A stretch of DNA of 64,000 nucleotides. It comes from Leuconostocaceae bacterium ESL0723. GTDB lineage: Bacteria; Bacillota; Bacilli; Lactobacillales; Lactobacillaceae. Position 1 is the first letter of the stretch. The number at the start of each line of letters is the position of its first letter. The stretch lies in the NCBI GenBank assembly GCA_029392055.1, contig CP113928.1:866501-930500 (forward strand), read 5' to 3'. The notes under the pieces are model-generated. The model made no database searches. It saw only the letters and a program-made list of their open reading frames with translations, and was not told where the DNA came from. Position numbers and translations under genes: made by a program. Shown here piece after piece: positions 26,449 through 35,750 of this stretch.

Positions 26449-27708
26449 TTAGGCATCAACGTCCTTGTGTTCTGACTCAGCTTCGTTGGCATCATCCTGG
26501 TCAGCTGCATCTTCGGCTTCTTCCTGGTCTAACTCGGCCTCGGCCAAATCAGCTTCGTCAACTGCCAGTTCTTCAGCGTCAGCGACTTCATCCGCTAACT
26601 CATCGGTTTCAGCCACTTCGTCGGCGATTTCCTGTCCTTCTTCGGCCATGTTGTTCAAGAACTCATCGGCTTCACTCTCGGACTTAATGTCGACCTTAAA
26701 GCCAGTCAAACGGGCAGCAAGACGGGCATTTTGACCCTTCTTACCGATGGCCAAGGATAGTTGATCATCTGGCACAATCACAGTCACGGCCCGGTCATTG
26801 TCTGGATCAAAGATGACATCAGTCACCTCAGCCGGATTCAAGGCGTTGGCAATGTATTGCGCCTCGTCTTCAACCCACTCAACGATGTCCATGTGCTCGC
26901 CGCCAAGTTCGTTCACCACGCTTTGCACACGGCTACCACGCTGACCAACCAAGGCCCCAACTGGGTCCAAATCTGGGTCGTGGGTGTAAACGGCAATCTT
27001 AGAGCGGTCACCGGCTTCACGGGCAATGCTAACAATTTCCACGGTACCATCATAAACCTCAGGTACTTCCTGTTCAAACAGGCGCTTGACCAGGTCAGGG
27101 GCTGTCCGCGAAACAAAGATTTGAGGACCCTTCAAGCTGTTATCAACCTTGGTCATCAAAACCTTAATCCGGTCGTGCATGCGGTAGTGCTCGTTAGGCA
27201 TCTGATCCCCAGGCGCCATCACGGCCTCCTGGTCACCAGCTAGCATGACATAGAGGAAACGACGATCTTGCCGCTCAACCTCACCGGTAATGATTTCATC
27301 CTCGTAGTCTTGAAAACGGTTATAGACCGCTTCACGGGTGGCTTCGCGCATCTTTTGCACAATCACCTGCTTAGCAGCTTGGGCGGCCATCCGACCAAAG
27401 TTCTTGGGCGTGACATCAAAGCGGATTTCATCGCCAGGCTCATAAGCCTTATTGATTTCCAAGGCCTTAGTCAAAGGAATCTGAGTGTCATCATCTTCAA
27501 ACTCATCATCGGGCACAACTTCTTTGACCTGCTTAATCGTCATCGTGCCCTTTTTATCATCAAAAGTGGCCTCGACGTTTTGAGCCGCATTGTACTGCTT
27601 CTTGTAGGCCGCCTTCAAGGCGTTTTCGAGGGCTTCAACAACCACGGAGCGGTCAATCCCACGTTCGGCCTCGAGGGCATCCAAGGCATCAACTAATTCT
27701 TTACTCAT
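26449..27708 (-). CDS. nusA: Transcription termination/antitermination factor NusA
   Basis: This 419-residue RNA polymerase-binding factor modulates pausing, termination and antitermination. It has the N-terminal polymerase-binding domain (LEAERGIDRSVVVEALENAL), an S1 domain (about residues 135-200, including IITGEVERQD) and two KH domains (VGALVGQRGSRVQSVVNELG; LSLAIGKKGQNARLAARLTG). After about residue 350 it ends in a long acidic Glu/Asp/Ala-rich tail, seen in several lactobacilli. It sits 26 nt after rimP. Confidence 0.96.
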   Translation of the reverse strand: MSKELVDALDALEAERGIDRSVVVEALENALKAAYKKQYNAAQNVEATFDDKKGTMTIKQVKEVVPDDEFEDDDTQIPLTKALEINKAYEPGDEIRFDVTPKNFGRMAAQAAKQVIVQKMREATREAVYNRFQDYEDEIITGEVERQDRRFLYVMLAGDQEAVMAPGDQMPNEHYRMHDRIKVLMTKVDNSLKGPQIFVSRTAPDLVKRLFEQEVPEVYDGTVEIVSIAREAGDRSKIAVYTHDPDLDPVGALVGQRGSRVQSVVNELGGEHMDIVEWVEDEAQYIANALNPAEVTDVIFDPDNDRAVTVIVPDDQLSLAIGKKGQNARLAARLTGFKVDIKSESEADEFLNNMAEEGQEIADEVAETDELADEVADAEELAVDEADLAEAELDQEEAEDAADQDDANEAESEHKDVDA

Positions 27709-27733
27709 GTATCTTCTCCATTATCAACCTGCG

Positions 27734-28207
27734 TTAAAACTGAACATCCAAAACTGCCTTAGCAATCTGGTCATAGGTAAAGGGATGGGACTGGTCATCA
27801 ACTTTTAGCACTAGACCGGTGTCGTCCACCTGATCAAGTTCACCCTGCCACTTCTTTTGCCCATCCTGTGGTGCAAAGAGGGCCAGTTGAATCGGCTCAC
27901 CTGCTTCTTTGGCCCACTCGTAATGCCACCGTTCCTTTAAGGGACGGTCAGCACCCGGTGAGCTAATATCTAGCAGGTAGGCGCCTGGAATCGGATCCGG
28001 GTCGGCTTCATCTAAGACCTGGTTAACCGCCTGGGTAAAGGTGGTAATCATGTCCATCGTGATTGGCTCGTGGTTGGGCCGATCGACCAAAATCGTCAAC
28101 ACCTTCTGGCCACCGCTATTGCCCAGGGTTAAATCCCAAAGCAAGAGTCCCTCTTGGTCAATGATTGGTTGAATTAGCGCACGCACCGTGTCAGTTTGTC
28201 TGCTCAT
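27734..28207 (-). CDS. rimP: Ribosome maturation factor RimP
   Basis: RimP (157 residues from the ATG at 28207) helps 30S assembly. N-terminal and C-terminal domains are recognisable through LIQPIIDQEGLLLWDLTLG, ILVDRPNHEPITMDMITTFT, YLLDISSPGADRPLKERWHY and the SH3-like tail. The start is fixed by AAGGAGGG just upstream of 28207; the frame extends to 28273 only by chance. It is the first gene of the nusA-infB operon. A hairpin with T-run lies in the leader. Confidence 0.92.
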   Translation of the reverse strand: MSRQTDTVRALIQPIIDQEGLLLWDLTLGNSGGQKVLTILVDRPNHEPITMDMITTFTQAVNQVLDEADPDPIPGAYLLDISSPGADRPLKERWHYEWAKEAGEPIQLALFAPQDGQKKWQGELDQVDDTGLVLKVDDQSHPFTYDQIAKAVLDVQF

Positions 28208-28242
28208 CACACCCTCCTTAGACCTGTCGGTCTCTACTTCAT

Positions 28243-28274
28243 AAAAAATGAGCCGGCCGGTAGGCCCGCTCATT
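28243..28274 (-). terminator. Hairpin with T-run in the rimP leader (attenuator-like)
   Basis: On the minus strand AATGAGCGGGCC and GGCCGGCTCATT pair with one mismatch, followed by T6. It lies between the operon promoter and rimP, so transcription of rimP-nusA-infB could be attenuated here. Confidence 0.6.
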
Positions 28275-28304
28275 TACAATGTTCTGTAAATTAACTCAGT
28301 TATT

Positions 28305-28333
28305 ATCTTAGCCCAAATCTAGCCAAATTGCAA
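28305..28333 (-). promoter_or_regulatory. Promoter of the rimP-nusA-infB operon
   Basis: TTGCAA (28328-28333), a 17-nt spacer and TAAGAT (28305-28310) on the minus strand, about 100 nt ahead of rimP. Confidence 0.55.
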
Positions 28334-28357
28334 ACTAAGCCCGCCGTTGACCCAAAT

Positions 28358-28386
28358 AAAAAAATCACACGACTGTGTGATTTTAA
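28358..28386 (-). terminator. Terminator after rpmG-rpsN
   Basis: AAATCACAC and GTGTGATTT form a stem with a T-run on the minus strand, 19 nt downstream of the rpsN stop codon. Because of T's on the other flank it might act weakly on the plus strand too. Confidence 0.85.
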
Positions 28387-28404
28387 AAAGTAAGCCTTAA
28401 ATGC

Positions 28405-28674
28405 TTACCATGAAGCCTTGCGGACACCAGGGATTTGACCCTTGTGTGCCAACTGGCGGAAGTTCAAACGGGAAAGTCCAAACTCGCGCATGTAACCGTG
28501 AGGACGGCCATCAACCTGGTCACGGTTGTGCAAACGGACTGGTGAAGAGTCCTTAGGGAGCTTAGCCAAACCAATGTAGTCCCCTGCAGCCTTCAATTCG
28601 GCCCGCTTGTCAGCGTACTTAGCAACCATGGCTTCGCGCTGCTTAGCCTTGGCGATCTTTGACTTCTTAGCCAT
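28405..28674 (-). CDS. rpsN: 30S ribosomal protein S14, cysteine-free form
   Basis: This 89-residue S14 has [40 protein letters not shown] and the C-terminal [11 protein letters not shown]. It contains no cysteine, so it is the long zinc-independent form rather than the 61-residue CxxC form. The ATG overlaps the rpmG stop (TAATG). The rpmG-rpsN pairing of zinc-free ribosomal paralogues is common in Firmicutes and often zinc-regulated elsewhere; no Zur box is obvious here. Confidence 0.95.
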   Translation of the reverse strand: MAKKSKIAKAKQREAMVAKYADKRAELKAAGDYIGLAKLPKDSSPVRLHNRDQVDGRPHGYMREFGLSRLNFRQLAHKGQIPGVRKASW

Positions 28675-28823
28675 TACTTCACCTCCTTAAAAGTGACAAC
28701 CTTGCGAAGTTTTGGTGAGTACTTCTTCAACTCTAAACGGTCAGGCGTATTCCGACGGTTCTTGGACGTCAAGTAAATACGCTCACCAGTTTCATCATTT
28801 CCTAAAACAACGTGGATACGCAT
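28674..28823 (-). CDS. rpmG: 50S ribosomal protein L33, cysteine-free form
   Basis: L33 of 49 residues from the ATG at 28823 ([32 protein letters not shown]). The GAGGAG site seven bases upstream supports this start over the longer frame. There is no cysteine pair, so it is the zinc-independent version. It is translationally coupled to rpsN. Confidence 0.93.
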   Translation of the reverse strand: MRIHVVLGNDETGERIYLTSKNRRNTPDRLELKKYSPKLRKVVTFKEVK

Positions 28824-28878
28824 AATCGTGCTCCTCAATTTAATAAAAATAGTTATTTGCTCGTCAATACAAAGACTC

Positions 28879-28907
28879 ATTATACATAAATATTAAGCTT
28901 CTGTAAA
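28879..28907 (-). promoter_or_regulatory. Promoter of rpmG-rpsN
   Basis: TTTACA (28902-28907), 17-nt spacer, perfect TATAAT (28879-28884) on the minus strand. Confidence 0.82.
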
Positions 28908-28948
28908 GGAAATCCCGACTTTTATCGCGGATTCAAGCGGTTTTGAGC

Positions 28949-29854
28949 TTAAAACTGCTTTTCCAAGGGTGGAACCACCTGCTTTTTACGGGAAACTACC
29001 CCGGGCAGGTCAATCACATCGTGGTCCAACTTCTTACCGAAGGCAGCTTCGATGGCCTGAGGGGCATCCCCCAGGTAGATGGCCTTAGAGTTAGAATTCA
29101 AAATATCAGTGATGATAAAGAGGAAGTCTTCATAACCTTCAGACTTGATGGCTGCTTCCAGGCCAGCTTGGCGGGCCAAAACGGCATCAATGTCGACCGT
29201 GTTTACCTGACCAATCCTAAACTGGTGGCCACCCATGTCAAAGGACTTCGCATCCCCATCCAAGAGCTGCTGGTCGGTCCGGGTAGACAGGTCCGTACCA
29301 GCCTTCAGCATGTCAATTCCATAAGCGTTAATGTCATCAATCCCGGCCAAGGCAGCCAGTTCAGGCAGGGCCTGCCGGTCCCACTCCGTCGTGGTTGGGC
29401 TCTTTAGCAGCAAGGTATCTGAAATCAAACCAGAAGCCATCAGACCGGCCAACTGGGGCGTTACGTCTAACTGGGCCTGCTTGAATTCATAGTACAAAAT
29501 GGTTGAAACTGATCCCCAAGGCTTAGCCACGATATACAAAGGCGTGGCGTTCTTAAAGTTGAATTTGTGGTGGTCGTAGATATGGGTTACCTGCACCTCA
29601 GCCAGGTTATCGACCGACTGGGCCGCTTCGTTGTGGTCGACGAGGACGACCTGGTCGGTTTCGGCCTTGGTAATCACCCGCAGGGGTGCCAGCTTGAAAT
29701 AGTCCAGCACAAACTGGGTTTCAGCATTGGGCTCTCCTTGAGCAACGGCTTCAGTATCGCCGCCTTGCTGGTTAAGTAGGTAGCTGGCCGCAATCGCTGA
29801 TGCAATTGTGTCAGTATCAGGGTTTTTATGACCAAAAACTTGAGTTGTTGCCAT
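28949..29854 (-). CDS. ppaC: Manganese-dependent inorganic pyrophosphatase
   Basis: This 301-residue family II pyrophosphatase (DHH superfamily) hydrolyses PPi to two phosphates and pulls biosynthetic reactions forward. The metal-binding motifs are FGHKNPDTDTI, LVDHNE and YDHHKFNF, and the substrate-binding end is GVVSRKKQVVPPLEKQF. The enzyme needs Mn2+ (or Co2+), consistent with an organism that invests in Mn import. It is monocistronic as far as can be seen. Confidence 0.95.
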   Translation of the reverse strand: MATTQVFGHKNPDTDTIASAIAASYLLNQQGGDTEAVAQGEPNAETQFVLDYFKLAPLRVITKAETDQVVLVDHNEAAQSVDNLAEVQVTHIYDHHKFNFKNATPLYIVAKPWGSVSTILYYEFKQAQLDVTPQLAGLMASGLISDTLLLKSPTTTEWDRQALPELAALAGIDDINAYGIDMLKAGTDLSTRTDQQLLDGDAKSFDMGGHQFRIGQVNTVDIDAVLARQAGLEAAIKSEGYEDFLFIITDILNSNSKAIYLGDAPQAIEAAFGKKLDHDVIDLPGVVSRKKQVVPPLEKQF

Positions 29855-29921
29855 GAATTTTCTTCCTCACTTTATTCTGATTCTTAGTGTATCAATGGGA
29901 CCAAGTATCTCGTTTTCTATT

Positions 29922-32360
29922 CTAATCCTCTGGCTGCAGGTTTAACACCCTGATTGACAGCGGTTGTCCGTCCTGGCTCACATCAATTAGACTTTGCCCA
30001 TTGCTGGTCCGGCTAGCCGGATGGTAGTCCTGGAGTTGGACTTCTTGGACCTGTTGACGGGCCGTTAGGATGGAAACAGCCTGGTCACGGGCCGTTAAGG
30101 CCACTGCAGCGGCCAGATAGTAAGCCACCGTCTTACGCTGGGTGAAAATTTGAACGCCCTTGTTGCCCCGGCGAGTGGTTGGAATTTCATCAACTGGGAA
30201 ATACTTAAAGGCGCCGTTTTCAGCGACCACGGCCAGGTTTTTAACGGCCGGCGTGATGACTAAGGCAGTCACTACCCAATCATCAGCCCCCAAATTAATG
30301 GACTTAACCCCACTAGTCCGGGCCCCAATCGTTGGCACCTCGTCTAAGGTGTAGCGTAAAGCCAGTCCTTGGTGGGTCAAGATGACTACCTGACTATCAC
30401 CACCCTGGGGTGCCAAGTCAACGGTCATCAGGCGGCTATCATCTTTTTTAAGCTTGATCGCCACCGTGGACTTACGCTTATAGGTCTTAGTAATTAGGTC
30501 AGGGACCTGGGTCTGTTTAATGAAACCGTCATTGGTAGCCATCACGACTGGTTGAGGCGCTTCAACGTCGTCAACCACTAGGACTTTGATAATGACTTCC
30601 CCGGTCTGCCAGTTAGACAGGGCCTGGGATAAGTGCTCACCGGTGTCCTTCCACCGCATGTCGGGCAGTTCATAAACCGGGCGGTAAACCACGTTACCCA
30701 GGTTGGTAAACATCAGCAGGTGCTGGGTCGTATTCAAGGTCGTCTCAAAGATAACTTCATCATCATCGCTGAGACCATTTTCATCGGCCGAGGCCCGGTA
30801 AGAACGCAGGGAGGACCGCTTAAAGTAGCCACCCGCCGAAACCAAGACCCGGACATTTTCCTCTGGGATGGTAACGGCCGTGTCAATCACCAAGCTCTCG
30901 ATTTGGTCTTCAATGACCGTCTTACGGGGGCTGGCAAAGCTCTTAGCCACCGCTTGAATTTCAGCACTGATTACCGCCTTTAAGGCCTCCTCGTCATGCA
31001 AAATCTCTTGCAGGTGGTCAATCTTGGCCTTAAGGTCGGCGTGTTCTTGTTGGAGCTGGGTCACATCAGTATTGGTTAAGCGGTAAAGCTGTAAGGTCAC
31101 AATTGCTTCGGCTTGTACCTGGGTGAACTGGTACTGGTCCATCAGGTTTTGCATGGCGTCCTTACGGTTCTTGGAGGCCCGAATCGTGGCCACCACTTCA
31201 TCCAGGATGGAAAGCATCCGAATCAAGCCTTCAACGATGTGCTGACGTTCCTGGGCCTTGGCCAGTTCGTAGGCCGAACGCTTCAAAACCACTTCCTTAC
31301 GGAAGTCCAAGAAGGCCTGCAGTCCTGACTTTAAACTAACTAGGACTGGACGCTGGTTATGAATGGCCACCATATTGAAGTTGTACGAAATTTGCAGGTC
31401 AGTTTTTTTGAAGAGATAGGTCAAGATGCCCTGGGCATTGGCATCCCGGGCCAGCTCAATCACAATCGACATCCCCTCGCGGTCGGACTCATCCCGAACC
31501 TCAGTAATGCCGGCCACTTCTTTGTTGAGACGGATGCCATCAATTTTAGCCACCAGGCTGGATTTAACCACTTCATAAGGAATTTCTGTGATCTCAATCT
31601 GCTGCCGACCGGCCTTTAAAGGGGTGACTTCGGTCTTTGCCCGTACGGCAATCTTGCCCCGACCAGTCTCATAAGCCTGTCGAATCCCGTCCAAGCCCTG
31701 GACAATACCACCTGTTGGGAAGTCCGGACCCTTTACGTAACGCATTAACTGGGCCAGACTGGCGTCCGGATGGTTTAGGAGATAGACCAGGGCCCCACTA
31801 ATTTCTTTCAGATTGTGAGGCGGAATTTCAGTGGCATAACCGGCTGAAATCCCGGTTGCCCCGTTAATAAAGAGATTAGGCAGGCGGGACGGTAACACCG
31901 TTGGCTCATAGGTCGTATCATCAAAGTTTAAGACCATGTCAACGGTGTCTTGACCCAAATCGCGGAGAATTTCGTCCGCAATCTTGGACAGGCGTGACTC
32001 GGTGTAACGCATGGCAGCGGCCGGGTCATTGTCGATGGAACCGTTGTTCCCGTTCATGTCAATCAGGGGCTCACGAACCTTCCAATCCTGGGAAAGACGG
32101 ACCATGGCCTCATAAATCGAGGAATCCCCGTGGGGGTGAAAGTTACCCATGACATTTCCGACCGACTTGGCGGATTTACGGTAAGGATGGTCGTAGGTGT
32201 TGCCATCCTGTTCCATCGCGTATAAAATGCGGCGCTGAACCGGCTTAAGACCATCACGGATATCCGGGAGGGCCCGCTCTTGAATAATATACTTAGAATA
32301 ACGGCCAAAGCGTTCGCCCATCACCGTTTCTAATGATAATTCTGTAATCCGATCTGCCAT
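29922..32360 (-). CDS. parC: DNA topoisomerase IV subunit A
   Basis: This 812-residue subunit cuts and rejoins DNA for decatenation of daughter chromosomes. The breakage domain has the catalytic Tyr119 in AAAMRYTESRL. The quinolone-determining region HPHGDSSIYEAM keeps the sensitive-type Ser80 and Glu84. The C-terminal beta-pinwheel follows from about residue 490. ParC rather than GyrA is inferred from pairing with the parE gene directly upstream and the adjacent plsY, the usual Lactobacillales setting. Confidence 0.95.
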   Translation of the reverse strand: MADRITELSLETVMGERFGRYSKYIIQERALPDIRDGLKPVQRRILYAMEQDGNTYDHPYRKSAKSVGNVMGNFHPHGDSSIYEAMVRLSQDWKVREPLIDMNGNNGSIDNDPAAAMRYTESRLSKIADEILRDLGQDTVDMVLNFDDTTYEPTVLPSRLPNLFINGATGISAGYATEIPPHNLKEISGALVYLLNHPDASLAQLMRYVKGPDFPTGGIVQGLDGIRQAYETGRGKIAVRAKTEVTPLKAGRQQIEITEIPYEVVKSSLVAKIDGIRLNKEVAGITEVRDESDREGMSIVIELARDANAQGILTYLFKKTDLQISYNFNMVAIHNQRPVLVSLKSGLQAFLDFRKEVVLKRSAYELAKAQERQHIVEGLIRMLSILDEVVATIRASKNRKDAMQNLMDQYQFTQVQAEAIVTLQLYRLTNTDVTQLQQEHADLKAKIDHLQEILHDEEALKAVISAEIQAVAKSFASPRKTVIEDQIESLVIDTAVTIPEENVRVLVSAGGYFKRSSLRSYRASADENGLSDDDEVIFETTLNTTQHLLMFTNLGNVVYRPVYELPDMRWKDTGEHLSQALSNWQTGEVIIKVLVVDDVEAPQPVVMATNDGFIKQTQVPDLITKTYKRKSTVAIKLKKDDSRLMTVDLAPQGGDSQVVILTHQGLALRYTLDEVPTIGARTSGVKSINLGADDWVVTALVITPAVKNLAVVAENGAFKYFPVDEIPTTRRGNKGVQIFTQRKTVAYYLAAAVALTARDQAVSILTARQQVQEVQLQDYHPASRTSNGQSLIDVSQDGQPLSIRVLNLQPED

Positions 32361-32392
32361 GAAGATCGTTGCCTACTTTCTAGTTAAACTCG

Positions 32393-34477
32393 TTAAAATA
32401 AATCAATGTTTTCACCAGGCTGGTCCCCTGGCTTAGGGGCGACAATCGTTGTCGTCGTCCCCTCTTCGTCAGTTTGGGTCGCCGTTTTACCACCCTTAGC
32501 CTTCACAAAGGCCTCGGCCTGACCACCATCGCCGTTGACATTATCTAAGATAGAACCGTCTTCCGCCATGGAGAATTCGACGTTAGCTTCAATCCACTTC
32601 CGTCGGGGATCAACCTTATCACCCATCAGGGTGGTAATCCGCTTTTCGGCTAGGACCGCATCATCAATCTTAACCCGAATCAGGGTCCGAGAAGCTGGGT
32701 CCATGGTGGTTTCCCACAGCAAATCAGCATTCATTTCCCCTAACCCCTTAAAGCGGGTTAGCTCATACTGACCCTTGCTTTGGCTGGTAATCTGATCAAG
32801 CTCATCATTGGTCCAGGCGAACTTGTCCGGGGTTTTCTTGGAGCGGTATTTAATCCGGTACAGCGGTGGCAGGGCAATGTAAACCTTACCGGCCTCTACC
32901 AAGGGCCGCATGTACTTATAGAAGAAAGTCAGCAGCAAGGTTTGAATGTGGGCCCCGTCATCATCGGCATCGGTCATGATAATAACCTTGTTAAAGGCAG
33001 CATCTTCGACCTTGAAATCAGGTCCGGCACCGGCACCGATGGCATAAATCAAGGTCGAAATCTCTTCATTCTTTAAAATATCGACCAGCTTAGCCTTTTG
33101 GGTGTTTAAGACCTTACCACGCAGGGGCAAGATGGCCTGGAACTTACGGTCCCGGCCCTGCTTAGCCGAACCGCCGGCCGAATCTCCCTCAACTAAGAAG
33201 AGCTCATTTTTATCAGCATTCTTAGACTGGGCCGGGGCTAACTTACCTGATAGTAAGCGCTCCCGGGCACCCTTGCTCTTACCACTCCGACTTTCATCGC
33301 GGGCCTTACGAGCGGCTTCTCGGGCTTCACGGGCACGCAGTGCCTTGCGGACAATCTTTTGACCAAAGTCTCCGTTCTCCAATAGAAAACGGGTCAGGGT
33401 CTCATTTACCACGGCATCGACGGCGCCCCGAGCTTCAGGCGTACCTAACTTATCCTTGGTTTGCCCTTCAAACTGGAGCAGTTGTTCAGGAACGCGCAGC
33501 GAAATCACGGCAGACAGGCCTTCACGCACATCACTACCTTCTAAGTTCTTGTCCTTAGCTTTGAGCAAGTTCACCCGGCGGGCATACTCGTTAAAGGCCT
33601 TGGTCCAGGCGGAGCGGAAACCAACTTCATGGGTACCACCGTCCTGGGTGCGGACATTGTTAACAAAGGAAAGCAGGGTCTCAGAATAACCGTCGTTATA
33701 CTGGGCGGCCACATCAATCAAAATGCCATCATGAGAACCCTCAAAGGTCATGACTGGCCCCAAGTCTGCCTTGTCTTCGTTTAGAAAGGCCACAAAGGAC
33801 TGCAGGCCGTGATCATAGTGGTAACTTTCCTGGCGGACTGGGTCAACCCGCTCGTCAGTCAGGATAAAGTTAACGCCACTCATCAAAAAGGCGGCTTCGC
33901 GCAGGCGCTCGGCCAGGGTGTCGTACTTAAAAATAGTCGTGGTAAAGACCTTGGGATCCGGCTTAAAGGTTAAGGTTGTCCCTGTTTTGGCTGAAGTCGT
34001 ACCCAGGTCATCCAAGGTACCGACTGGCTGGCCACCGTTTTTAAAGGTTTCCTGCCAGCGGTGCCCGTCGCGGACAATTTCGACCTGGAGAAATTCCGAC
34101 AGGGCGTTAACCACTGAGGATCCAACCCCGTGCAGGCCGCCAGAAGTGGCATAGCCACCCTGACCAAACTTACCGCCGGCATGCAGGACCGTCAAAATTA
34201 CTTCCGGCGTGGGCTTACCAGAAGCGTGCATGCTAACTGGCATGCCCCGGCCAAAGTCTTGAACGGTCACCGAGTTATCAGCGTGAATGGTTACCCGAAT
34301 CTCATCGCCGTAGCCACCCAGGGCCTCGTCAACGGCGTTGTCCACAATTTCATAGACCAGGTGGTGCAAACCACGGCCATCGGTAGAACCGATGTACATA
34401 CCAGGCCGCTTCCGGACGGCCTCCAAGCCCTCTAAGATTTTAATTGAATCTGCATCGTAATGATTTTTCTCAGCCAC
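32393..34477 (-). CDS. parE: DNA topoisomerase IV subunit B
   Basis: This 694-residue ATPase subunit has the GHKL ATP site EIVDNAVDEALGG with GRGMPV and GGLHGVGSSVVNALS. The transducer domain follows, then the TOPRIM domain (LFLVEGDSAGGSAKQGRDRK; MTDADDDGAHI). The C-terminus carries an Asp/Glu/Thr-rich tail. The start is GTG at 34477 with AAAGGA upstream. It is followed by parC after 32 nt. Confidence 0.95.
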   Translation of the reverse strand: MAEKNHYDADSIKILEGLEAVRKRPGMYIGSTDGRGLHHLVYEIVDNAVDEALGGYGDEIRVTIHADNSVTVQDFGRGMPVSMHASGKPTPEVILTVLHAGGKFGQGGYATSGGLHGVGSSVVNALSEFLQVEIVRDGHRWQETFKNGGQPVGTLDDLGTTSAKTGTTLTFKPDPKVFTTTIFKYDTLAERLREAAFLMSGVNFILTDERVDPVRQESYHYDHGLQSFVAFLNEDKADLGPVMTFEGSHDGILIDVAAQYNDGYSETLLSFVNNVRTQDGGTHEVGFRSAWTKAFNEYARRVNLLKAKDKNLEGSDVREGLSAVISLRVPEQLLQFEGQTKDKLGTPEARGAVDAVVNETLTRFLLENGDFGQKIVRKALRAREAREAARKARDESRSGKSKGARERLLSGKLAPAQSKNADKNELFLVEGDSAGGSAKQGRDRKFQAILPLRGKVLNTQKAKLVDILKNEEISTLIYAIGAGAGPDFKVEDAAFNKVIIMTDADDDGAHIQTLLLTFFYKYMRPLVEAGKVYIALPPLYRIKYRSKKTPDKFAWTNDELDQITSQSKGQYELTRFKGLGEMNADLLWETTMDPASRTLIRVKIDDAVLAEKRITTLMGDKVDPRRKWIEANVEFSMAEDGSILDNVNGDGGQAEAFVKAKGGKTATQTDEEGTTTTIVAPKPGDQPGENIDLF

Positions 34478-34567
34478 AGTTGTTTCCTTTAGTACTTGTA
34501 CTCAGCAGCCAGTATCAGGCGGCCACGGCTTAGTTACCGCTTGGCCAAAATGCTGGCAATCTACTTA

Positions 34568-34596
34568 ATAATAGTGGATAAGGTTCTTTCTGACAA
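34568..34596 (-). promoter_or_regulatory. Promoter of parE-parC
   Basis: TTGTCA (34591-34596), 17-nt spacer, TATTAT (34568-34573), leaving a leader of about 85 nt before the GTG start. Confidence 0.65.
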
Positions 34597-34670
34597 TAGT
34601 AAAATTCTAATTACCACCCGGCCCCTTGATTAAGTGTGGTAGAATAGTTCCTGTTTTTGCGAGGTGCATA

Positions 34671-35291
34671 ATGTTTAAGATAATTATCATGCTTGTCCTC
34701 TCCTACCTACTGGGATCGCTGGTACCCGGTTACTGGATTGGCAAGTATATTTACCACACAGATATTCGAACTGAAGGGTCCGGTAACATCGGTACAACCA
34801 ATGCCTTCCGGATTCTAGGACCGGTGCCGGGCGTTATCGTTTTAACCTTAGACCTGTTAAAGGGAACCCTGGCCGGCCTACTCCCCTACTTCTTCCACAG
34901 CAACGTTAACCCAATGCTGATTGGTCTAGGCGCCATTCTCGGCCACACCTTCTCGATTTGGATTGGCTTTAAGGGTGGTAAGGCCGTAGCCACTTCCGCC
35001 GGGGTGCTGCTGGCCTATAACCCACCATTCTTCTTTATGGTAGCCGGGGTCTTTGTCCTAATGATGGCCCTCTTCTCCATGGTTTCGGTGGCTTCCCTGG
35101 TTGGCTTCTCCTTTGCCACGGTGATGTCAATCTTCTACTACCACGACCCAATCTTATCGGTCGTAGCGGTGGTCTTGACCATCTTTGTTTTCTACCGGCA
35201 CCGCAACAATTTCAAGCGGATCTTTACCGGCACTGAAAGCCTGATTCCCTTTGGACTTTACTACTATTACAAACACAAAAAAGACGCCTAA
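34671..35291 (+). CDS. plsY: Glycerol-3-phosphate acyltransferase PlsY
   Basis: This 206-residue, five-helix membrane enzyme acylates glycerol-3-phosphate from acyl-phosphate, the first step of phospholipid synthesis. The three conserved loops are present: GSGNIGTTNAFR, the GHTFSIWIGFKGGKAVATSAG region and the C-terminal YRHRNNFKRIFTGTE. The ATG at 34671 has GAGGTG upstream; the frame before it is not expected to be translated. It is divergent from parE. Confidence 0.95.
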   Translation: MFKIIIMLVLSYLLGSLVPGYWIGKYIYHTDIRTEGSGNIGTTNAFRILGPVPGVIVLTLDLLKGTLAGLLPYFFHSNVNPMLIGLGAILGHTFSIWIGFKGGKAVATSAGVLLAYNPPFFFMVAGVFVLMMALFSMVSVASLVGFSFATVMSIFYYHDPILSVVAVVLTIFVFYRHRNNFKRIFTGTESLIPFGLYYYYKHKKDA

Positions 35292-35305
35292 GGGCGTCTT
35301 TTTTT
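35277..35305. terminator. Bidirectional terminator between plsY and dtd
   Basis: AAAAAGACGCC-TAA-GGGCGTCTTTTTT; symmetrical stem with A- and T-runs, serving converging plsY (+) and dtd (-). Confidence 0.9.
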
Positions 35306-35750
35306 AGCGTTCTTTACTATCAAAAATAATGGTAACTGGGCCGTCATTAACTAGTTCAACCTGCATGTCGGCGCCAAAGACCCCGGGCACGACCGTTAAG
35401 CCATACTCTTCTAACTGCTGATTAAAGGCCTGGTACAGTTCGTCACCCTTTCGGGCTGGCGCCGCCCCCATGAAATTGGGCCGGTTGCCCTTGCGGGTAT
35501 CCGCAAAGAGGGTAAACTGCGAAATCGACAGAATCGAACCACCAATCTGGTCGATGCTTAAATTCATCTTGCCCTGGTCATCGGTAAAGACCCGGAGTTT
35601 AGCAATCTTACGGGCCAGATATTCCAGGTCCTCTTCTTCGTCATCTGGTGCAACCCCGACTAAGAGCAGGAAGCCGGGACCAATCTTTCCCACAACTTTT
35701 TGGTCAATGGCAACGGACGCCGATGAAACTCGCTGTAAGACAATCTTCAT
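35304..35750 (-). CDS. dtd: D-aminoacyl-tRNA deacylase
   Basis: This 148-residue enzyme clears D-amino acids (and glycine from tRNA-Ala) from tRNA. It begins [15 protein letters not shown] and contains the conserved [15 protein letters not shown] and, near the end, the Gly-Pro motif in [13 protein letters not shown]. The ATG at 35750 overlaps the upstream membrane-protein stop (ATGA). In most Firmicutes dtd follows relA directly; here one gene intervenes. Confidence 0.94.
   Translation of the reverse strand: MKIVLQRVSSASVAIDQKVVGKIGPGFLLLVGVAPDDEEEDLEYLARKIAKLRVFTDDQGKMNLSIDQIGGSILSISQFTLFADTRKGNRPNFMGAAPARKGDELYQAFNQQLEEYGLTVVPGVFGADMQVELVNDGPVTIIFDSKER

Noticed and set aside
28823-28910. 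Zur box ahead of rpmG-rpsN
   Set aside because: I looked for a TCGTAATNATTACGA-like palindrome because both proteins are zinc-free paralogues, but found only a plain promoter.
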